Shown: piece after piece, positions 4,723 to 9,601 of the stretch
Numbering within the stretch: position 1 is the first letter of the stretch
How the letters are laid out: every line of letters begins with the position of its first letter
From: Thermoflexus hugenholtzii JAD2
Lineage (GTDB): Bacteria > Chloroflexota > Dehalococcoidia > UBA2979
Assembly (NCBI GenBank): GCA_945889565.1
Contig: CAMDBZ010000043.1
Span: 1 to 9,601 of the forward strand
Length of the DNA stretch: 9,601 bases
Reading direction: 5' to 3'
Translations under genes and position numbers: made by a program
Notes under the pieces: generated by a model
Database searches by the model: none
What the model saw: only the letters and a program-made list of their open reading frames with translations
What the model was told of the DNA's origin: nothing

Positions 4723-6567
4723 ATGTGCGGCATCATCGGCTACACGGGCGAGCGGCCCGCGGGCCCGCTGATCATGGAGGCGCTGCGGCGCCTGGAGTAC
4801 CGCGGCTACGACTCCGCGGGGCTCGCGCTGTTCGATGAGGGGCACGGGTTCTTCGTCGCGCGCGCGGCGGGGAAGATCGACCAGCTCGCCGCGCGCATCG
4901 AGGGGCGGCTGCCACCGGCGGCGGCGGGCATCGGGCACACGCGCTGGGCCACGCATGGCGCGGCAACCGATGCGAACGCGCACCCGCAGCTCGATCCGTC
5001 GGGCCGCGTAGCGATCGTGCACAACGGCATCGTCGAGAACTACGAGGAGCTGCGCGACGCGCTGCTCGCAGGCGGCGCCGCCTTCGCCTCGGACACCGAC
5101 ACCGAGGTGCTGGCGCATCTGATCGCGAACGCGCTCGCGGCGGGGTGCGACCTGCCGGCCGCCGTGCGCGATGCCGTGGCGCGCACCACGGGCGCGTACG
5201 CGCTGGTGGTCATCGATCGCGACGAGCCGGGGCGCATCGTCGCGGTGCGCGTCGGCAACGCGGGCGGCATCGTCGTGGGGCGCGGCGAGCGCGAGCACTT
5301 CGTCGCCTCGGACATGGCGGCGCTGCTACCGCACACGCGCGAGGTCGCGTTCCTGGAGCCGGGGGAGCTCGTCGACGTGCGGGCCGACGGCGCGCTGTTC
5401 AGCACCCTCGACGGCGACGCGATCGCGCGCGCGTTCGAGCCGCAGTCGCTGGACCCGGTAGCGGCGGTGCGGGGGCGCTACAAGCATTTCATGCTCAAGG
5501 AGATCTGGGACCAGCCGGAAGGCCTGCTCGATGCCCTGCGCGGCCGCTACCTGCTGTCGCCCGGCCGCGTCGAACTCGAGGGGTTTCCGTTCGACGCGGA
5601 GCGTGTGCGGCAGTTCACGCGCGTGGTGCTGATCGGCATGGGCACCTCATGGCACGCGGCGATGGTGGGCCGGCACTACATCGAACGGCTCGCGCGCATC
5701 CCGGCGGAGGTCGACAACGCGGCCGAGTTCGGCTATCGCCGCCCGATCCTGGACGACCGCACGCTTGTGATCTCGGTCTCGCAGTCGGGCGAGACGGTGG
5801 ACCTGCTCGCGGCGATGGACGTCGCGCGCCGCGCGGGCTGCGCGCAGTTGACGGTGTGCAACACGCCGGGCGCGCAGACCACGCGCGTCGCGGACGGCAC
5901 GGTGTACATGCGCATGGGGCCGGAGATCGCCGTCGCGAGCACGAAGTGCTTCACGGGGGCGATGGCCATGCTGCACGCCATTGCGCTGCACCTCGGCCGC
6001 ACGCGCGGCACGCTGGACGCCGCGGAGGAGGAAGCGCAGGTCGCGGGCGCGCTGCACCTGCCGGCGGCAATCGGCGAGGCGCTGCTGCTCGCGCCGACCA
6101 TCGAGCTGCTCGCGCAGCGCTACGCCGCGTTCGAGCATTTCCTGTTCCTCGGCCGCGGGCTGTCGTTCCCGCTCGCGCTCGAGGGTGCGCTGAAGCTCAA
6201 GGAAGTCTCGTACCTGCACGCGGAAGGCTACGCGGCGGGCGAGATGAAGCACGGCCCGATCGCGCTGATCGACGAGCGCATGCCGACCGTCGCGCTCGCA
6301 CCGTCGGACGAGCTGCGCGACAAGATGCGTTCGAACATCCAGCAGATCAAGGCGCGGCGTGGGCGCGTCGTGGCGATCGTCTCCGCGGGCGACGCGAGCC
6401 TGAGCGCGATCGCCGACGACGTGATCACGCTGCCGCACACGGACCCGCTGCTGGTGCCGTTCGTGGCGGCGGTGGTGATGCAGCTGCTCGCGTACTACGT
6501 GGCGCTGGAGCGTGGCTGCGACGTCGATCAGCCGCGCAACCTTGCGAAGACTGTCACCGTCGAGTAG
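4723..6567 (+). CDS. glmS: Glutamine--fructose-6-phosphate aminotransferase (isomerizing)
   Basis: A complete 614-residue GlmS (E. coli enzyme 608). It makes glucosamine-6-phosphate from fructose-6-phosphate and glutamine, the first step toward UDP-GlcNAc for peptidoglycan and other envelope glycans, in the cytoplasm. The N-terminal glutaminase domain begins MCGIIGY, so Cys2 becomes the N-terminal nucleophile after Met removal. It has HTRWATHG (72-79, glutamine-binding Arg74), the oxyanion pair Asn101-Gly102 and Asp126. The two SIS domains follow: GMGTSWHA (305-312), SQSGET (353-358), EIAVASTK (401-408), then GRGLSFPLALEGALKLKE (478-494) with Glu494, and His510 in EMKHGP. The C-terminus DVDQPRNLAKTVTVE carries Lys609, equivalent to E. 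coli Lys603. All catalytic residues of the family are present. No ribozyme-like structure is possible in the 76-base leader, so regulation by a glmS riboswitch is unlikely. It converges with ppdK. Confidence 0.97.
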   Translation: MCGIIGYTGERPAGPLIMEALRRLEYRGYDSAGLALFDEGHGFFVARAAGKIDQLAARIEGRLPPAAAGIGHTRWATHGAATDANAHPQLDPSGRVAIVHNGIVENYEELRDALLAGGAAFASDTDTEVLAHLIANALAAGCDLPAAVRDAVARTTGAYALVVIDRDEPGRIVAVRVGNAGGIVVGRGEREHFVASDMAALLPHTREVAFLEPGELVDVRADGALFSTLDGDAIARAFEPQSLDPVAAVRGRYKHFMLKEIWDQPEGLLDALRGRYLLSPGRVELEGFPFDAERVRQFTRVVLIGMGTSWHAAMVGRHYIERLARIPAEVDNAAEFGYRRPILDDRTLVISVSQSGETVDLLAAMDVARRAGCAQLTVCNTPGAQTTRVADGTVYMRMGPEIAVASTKCFTGAMAMLHAIALHLGRTRGTLDAAEEEAQVAGALHLPAAIGEALLLAPTIELLAQRYAAFEHFLFLGRGLSFPLALEGALKLKEVSYLHAEGYAAGEMKHGPIALIDERMPTVALAPSDELRDKMRSNIQQIKARRGRVVAIVSAGDASLSAIADDVITLPHTDPLLVPFVAAVVMQLLAYYVALERGCDVDQPRNLAKTVTVE

Positions 6568-6603
6568 CACCCGGCCCGCCGCCGCGCAGCAGTTGCCGCG
6601 AGG
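6568..6603. other. Convergent intergenic gap between glmS and ppdK
   Basis: These 36 bases separate the two stop codons and must end transcription from both sides. Only a weak CGCG...CGCG inverted repeat is visible, with no T-run on either strand, so termination here is probably factor-dependent or runs into the opposing gene. Confidence 0.5.
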
Positions 6604-9354
6604 TCAGTCGGCGCGGAGCATCGTGTCGGTGCCCGCGAGCGCGGCCTGTGCCGCGGCGAGCCGCGCGATCGGCACGCGATACGGAGAGCAGGAGACGTAG
6701 TCGAAGCCCTCCTGGTGGCAGAATTCCACCGAGGCGGGATTGCCGCCGTGCTCCCCGCAGATGCCGACCTTGAGCGTGGGGCGCACGCTGCGCCCGCGCT
6801 CGATGCCGAGGTGGATCAGCCCGCCGACGCCCTCACGGTCGAGCTCCACAAACGGGTCGACGGCGAGCAGGCCCTGCGCGACGTACGCGGGCAGGAAGCG
6901 GCTTGCATCGTCGCGCGACAGCCCGAAGGTCGTCTGCGTGAGGTCGTTCGTGCCGAACGAGAAGAAGTCCGCGTGCTCCGCGATCGCGTCCGCGACGATG
7001 CAGGCGCGCGGCAGCTCGATCATCGTGCCGACGGTGAACTCGACGGACACGCCGAACTCCGCCATGACGGTCTCGGCGGTCGCCACCACGCTCGCGCGCA
7101 CCATGCGCAGCTCGTCTGCGAGGCCGACGAGCGGGATCATGATCTCGGGCACCACGTGCACGCCTTCGGCGGTCAGCGCGCAGGCGGCCTCGATGATCGC
7201 GCGCACCTGCACCTCGTAGATCTCGGGGTACGTCACGGCGAGTCGCACGCCGCGGTGGCCGAGCATCGGGTTGAACTCGTGCAGTGCCTCGACGCGGCGC
7301 GCGACCTCGGCGGGGGCGACGCCGAGCGCAACGGCGACGTCCGCGATCTCTGCGGGCTGCTGCGGCAGGAATTCGTGCAGCGGCGGGTCCAGCAGGCGGA
7401 TCGTCACGGGCAGGCCCGCCATCGCGCGGAGGATGCCGCGGAAGTCGTCCCGCTGCATGGGCAGGATCTTCGCAAGCGCGGCGCGGCGGCCGGGCTCGTC
7501 GTCCGCGAGGATCATCTGGCGCACCGCCAGGATGCGGTCCTCGCCGAAGAACATGTGCTCCGTGCGGCAGAGGCCAACGCCCTCCGCGCCGAACTGGCGC
7601 GCGAGTGCGGCGTCCGCGGGCGTGTCGGCGTTGGCGCGCACGCGCAGGCGCCGCGCGCCGTCCGCCCAGTGCATCAGCCGCTCGAACGCGTCGGGCAGCA
7701 CCGGATCGCGCAGCGCGACCGCGCCGAGCATCACCTCGCCGGTCGCGCCGTCGAGCGAGATCGTGTCGCCCTTGCGCACGACGATCGGTGCGCCGCCCGC
7801 CGTCGCAACGCGCATGCTCTGCGCGTGGTAGTCGATGTCGAGCGCGCCGCAGCCGGTCACGCAGCACTTGCCCATGCCGCGCGCCACGACGGCAGCATGC
7901 GACGTCGCGCCACCGCGCGCGGTCAGGATGCCGTGCGCCACGCGCATGCCCATCACGTCTTCCGGGCTGGTCTCTGTGCGCACGAGGATCACCGCCTCGC
8001 CGCGCTCCGCCCACTGGGCGGCGTCATCGGCGCTGAACACGACGCGTCCGACAGCGGCGCCCGGCGACGCGCCCAGCCCGCGCGCAATCACGGTTGCCGG
8101 TATGGTGCGGTCGAACATCGGGTGCAGCAGCTCGTCGAGCTTCTCGGGCTCCTGGCGCAGCAGCGCCTCGCGCTCGTCGATCGCGCCTTCGGCGACGAGG
8201 TCGGCGGCGATCTGCACCATCGCGCGGCCGGTGCGCTTGCCGGAGCGTGTCTGCAGGATCCACAACCGCCCCTGCTGCACCGTGAACTCGACGTCCTGCA
8301 TGTCGCCGAAGTGCGCCTCGAGGCGCGCGCACGCCTGCGCGAGCTCCGCGTGCACCGCGGGCATCAGCTCCTCGAGCGAGGGCGCGCCGCTCGCGGTGTA
8401 GCCGTCGCGGCCGATCGGCTGCGGCGTGCGCACGCCGGCGACCACGTCCTCGCCCTGCGCGTTCAGCAGGAACTCGCCGTAGAGGCGGCGCTCCCCCGTC
8501 GCAGGCTCGCGTGTGAAGACGACGCCCGTCGCGCAGTCGTCGCCGAGGTTGCCGAAGACCATCGCCTGGACGTTGACGGCGGTGCCCCAGCTCGATGGGT
8601 AGCCGTACATGCCGCGGTAGGCGACGGCGCGCGGGTTCTCCCAGGAGCTGAAGACCGCGCCGATCGCTCCCCAGAGCTGGTCCCAGGGCTGCTCCGGAAA
8701 ATCGACGCCGAGGCGCTCGCGGATCAGCGCCTTGTACTCGCCGACGAGCGCGCGCAGGTCGTCCGCATCGAGGTCAGTGTCGAGCGCGACGCCGCGGGCG
8801 CGCTTCTTCGCGTCCAGCAGCTCCTCGAACGGGTCGTGGTCGCGGTCGCTGGCGGGTTTGAGCCCCAGCACGACGTCGCCGTACATGGAGACGAAGCGGC
8901 GGTAGGAGTCATACGCAAAGCGCGCGTTGCCGGAGACGCGGGCGAGGCCGGCGACCGTCGCGTCGTTGAGGCCGAGGTTGAGCACCGTGTCCATCATCCC
9001 GGGCATCGAGACGCGCGCGCCGGAGCGCACGGAGACCAGCAGCGGGTTCTGCGGGTCGCCGAAGCCGCTGCCGACGATGCGCTCGATGTGGGCGATGCCC
9101 GCGCGAACGTCCTCGGCGAGGCCAGCCGGGAAGCTGGCGCCGGCGGCGTAGTACGCGTTGCAGACCTCGGTGGTAATGGTGAAACCGGGGGGGACAGGGA
9201 TGCCGACGCGGCTCATCTCCGCGAGGCCGGCGCCCTTGCCGCCCAGCAGTTCCTTCATGCGCCCGTCGGCTTCCGCGAGGCCGCCTCCGAAGCGGTACAC
9301 GAGCGGCTGGGCCGTCGAGTCGGCTCGGGACTCCCGGGGTGCGGTCGCGGTCAT
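6604..9354 (-). CDS. ppdK: Pyruvate, phosphate dikinase
   Basis: A complete 916-residue PPDK, slightly longer than the common 870-900. It interconverts pyruvate + ATP + phosphate with PEP + AMP + pyrophosphate in the cytoplasm, and serves gluconeogenesis or PPi-linked glycolysis. The N-terminal nucleotide-binding part starts with FGGG...KELLGGKGAGLAEM (22-47) and includes SVRSGARVSMPGMMDTVLNLGLN (108-130). The swivelling phosphohistidine domain (about 425-505) has GGATSHAAVVARGMGK with catalytic His486. The preceding Thr484 is the position phosphorylated by PPDK regulatory protein in other organisms; no such regulator is seen here. The C-terminal PEP/pyruvate barrel has GVGLCRTEHMFF (592-603), SFGTNDLTQ (799-807) and CGEHGGNP (866-873) with Cys866. 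The first 17 residues are a nonconserved extension. ATG at 9352-9354 is preceded by GAGAGG with 8-base spacing. The gene is convergent with glmS and divergent from the next gene. Confidence 0.97.
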   Translation of the reverse strand: MTATAPRESRADSTAQPLVYRFGGGLAEADGRMKELLGGKGAGLAEMSRVGIPVPPGFTITTEVCNAYYAAGASFPAGLAEDVRAGIAHIERIVGSGFGDPQNPLLVSVRSGARVSMPGMMDTVLNLGLNDATVAGLARVSGNARFAYDSYRRFVSMYGDVVLGLKPASDRDHDPFEELLDAKKRARGVALDTDLDADDLRALVGEYKALIRERLGVDFPEQPWDQLWGAIGAVFSSWENPRAVAYRGMYGYPSSWGTAVNVQAMVFGNLGDDCATGVVFTREPATGERRLYGEFLLNAQGEDVVAGVRTPQPIGRDGYTASGAPSLEELMPAVHAELAQACARLEAHFGDMQDVEFTVQQGRLWILQTRSGKRTGRAMVQIAADLVAEGAIDEREALLRQEPEKLDELLHPMFDRTIPATVIARGLGASPGAAVGRVVFSADDAAQWAERGEAVILVRTETSPEDVMGMRVAHGILTARGGATSHAAVVARGMGKCCVTGCGALDIDYHAQSMRVATAGGAPIVVRKGDTISLDGATGEVMLGAVALRDPVLPDAFERLMHWADGARRLRVRANADTPADAALARQFGAEGVGLCRTEHMFFGEDRILAVRQMILADDEPGRRAALAKILPMQRDDFRGILRAMAGLPVTIRLLDPPLHEFLPQQPAEIADVAVALGVAPAEVARRVEALHEFNPMLGHRGVRLAVTYPEIYEVQVRAIIEAACALTAEGVHVVPEIMIPLVGLADELRMVRASVVATAETVMAEFGVSVEFTVGTMIELPRACIVADAIAEHADFFSFGTNDLTQTTFGLSRDDASRFLPAYVAQGLLAVDPFVELDREGVGGLIHLGIERGRSVRPTLKVGICGEHGGNPASVEFCHQEGFDYVSCSPYRVPIARLAAAQAALAGTDTMLRAD

Positions 9355-9362
9355 GCTTGCCG

Positions 9363-9368
9363 CCTCTC
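9363..9368 (-). promoter_or_regulatory. Ribosome binding site of ppdK
   Basis: On the minus strand GAGAGG ends 8 bases before the ATG at 9354-9352. It supports that start rather than an internal one closer to the conserved FGGG motif. Confidence 0.6.
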
Positions 9369-9376
9369 AAGGGTGT

Positions 9377-9389
9377 CGAGTCTGACTCG
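9377..9389. promoter_or_regulatory. 13-bp palindrome in the ppdK leader (possible operator)
   Basis: CGAGTCTGACTCG has perfect 6-bp arms around a single central base. A one-base centre cannot form an RNA hairpin loop without opening pairs, so a protein-binding DNA site is more likely. It lies 8 bases upstream of the ppdK ribosome binding site and about 65 bases downstream of the predicted transcription start. Confidence 0.35.
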
Positions 9390-9419
9390 CCGACGTTGGC
9401 GTCCGGTTGCAGGTTCGTG

Positions 9420-9434
9420 ACGGCCACGGGCCGC
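9420..9434. other. Hairpin in the ppdK 5' leader
   Basis: In the ppdK transcript GCGGCC and GGCCGU can pair around a CGU loop (5 Watson-Crick pairs plus one G-U). It lies about 20-35 bases into the predicted leader. With no T-run and high local GC it may be incidental. Confidence 0.25.
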
Positions 9435-9460
9435 GTGAGCCGCCGACCCTGGGACACCGC

Positions 9461-9489
9461 ATTATACGAACCGCCGCGACAAGCGTTCA
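9461..9489 (-). promoter_or_regulatory. Predicted ppdK promoter with consensus TATAAT
   Basis: The minus strand has a perfect -10 hexamer TATAAT (complement of ATTATA, 9461-9466), conspicuous in DNA this rich in GC. At 17-base spacing the -35 position reads TGAACG (9484-9489), with three of six matches to TTGACA. Transcription would begin near 9454 and give a leader of about 100 bases before the ppdK ATG. Housekeeping-type sigma recognition is inferred. Confidence 0.6.
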
Positions 9490-9555
9490 GGACGGCTTCC
9501 CAGCGCGCTCCAGGCGAAGTTGCGTGCACTCGGGCACTCCGCCCACACTCGGCGC

Positions 9556-9601
9556 ATGCTGGAGCACGTACGGGAGCGGCTGTTGCGGCGGGAGGCGGCG
9601 C
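9556..9601 (+). CDS. N-terminus of a divergent gene, possibly dGTPase (3' end outside window)
   Basis: From ATG 9556 the frame stays open to the window edge and gives MLEHVRERLLRREAA. Deoxyguanosinetriphosphate triphosphohydrolase (Dgt) proteins often begin with a similar charged helix before their conserved SPYA and RGR motifs. In several bacteria ppdK lies beside dgt, dnaG and rpoD. Fifteen residues cannot prove this. There is no ribosome binding site. A TTGCGT (9520-9525) and CACACT (9544-9549), 18 bases apart, end 6 bases before the ATG, so a leaderless transcript is possible. The call of a gene start is moderate; the dgt identity is a guess from context. Confidence 0.35.
   Translation, partial: MLEHVRERLLRREAA

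Noticed and set aside
6568..6603. Bidirectional intrinsic terminator between glmS and ppdK
   Set aside because: Only a 4-bp CGCG repeat is present and neither strand has a T-run, so it cannot be called.
5145..6773. A 542-codon open frame in another plus-strand frame across glmS
   Set aside because: It is a composition shadow: extremely Arg/Gly/Ala-rich translation with no recognisable motif, fully overlapping an unmistakable glmS and running on past it.
6715..9420. A 901-codon open frame on the plus strand, antisense to nearly all of ppdK
   Set aside because: It mirrors the codon structure of ppdK in very GC-rich DNA where stops are rare. The protein is low-complexity Arg/Ala/His-rich with no domain, while the minus frame shows every PPDK motif.

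Overview
The window is very GC-rich bacterial chromosome (by eye about 70% or more), densely coding, with GTG starts and stop/start overlaps. It holds housekeeping genes and no sign of phage, transposon, CRISPR or RNA genes. The gene families and their grouping (pseudouridine synthase, CMP kinase, PlsC; PPDK beside a possible dGTPase) suit a high-GC Gram-positive-type or Chloroflexota lineage, for example Dehalococcoidia-like or Thermoleophilia-like. Sequence alone does not settle which, and this placement is a low-confidence inference.

Layout, plus strand. Positions 1-1335 carry the end of xseA, the complete xseB (4-base overlap) and an orphan formyltransferase related to PurN. A short gap with a 7-bp inverted repeat leads to a left-handed beta-helix acyltransferase (1400-2020), which looks leaderless. 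A 95-residue protein of unknown function with a strong ribosome binding site follows (2107-2394). Three bases later begins an unusual continuous frame that joins an RluB/RsuA-type pseudouridine synthase to a CMP kinase (2398-3927). It overlaps plsC by 4 bases (3924-4646), and after a 76-base gap comes glmS (4723-6567).

Minus strand. ppdK (pyruvate, phosphate dikinase) occupies 6604-9354 and converges on glmS with only 36 bases between the stops. Its upstream region has a perfect TATAAT hexamer, a leader of about 100 bases and a 13-bp palindrome. Diverging from it at the right edge are 15 codons of a plus-strand gene, possibly the start of a dGTPase (dgt).

Functionally the genes cover DNA repair (exonuclease VII), rRNA modification, pyrimidine nucleotide supply, phosphatidic acid synthesis, amino-sugar precursor synthesis for the cell envelope, and PEP/pyruvate interconversion. 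I found no clearly new multi-gene system. The most distinctive feature is the pseudouridine synthase-CMP kinase fusion. Its linker still looks like an intergenic region: a promoter-like pair, a perfect Shine-Dalgarno sequence, and an ATC codon where a start would be.
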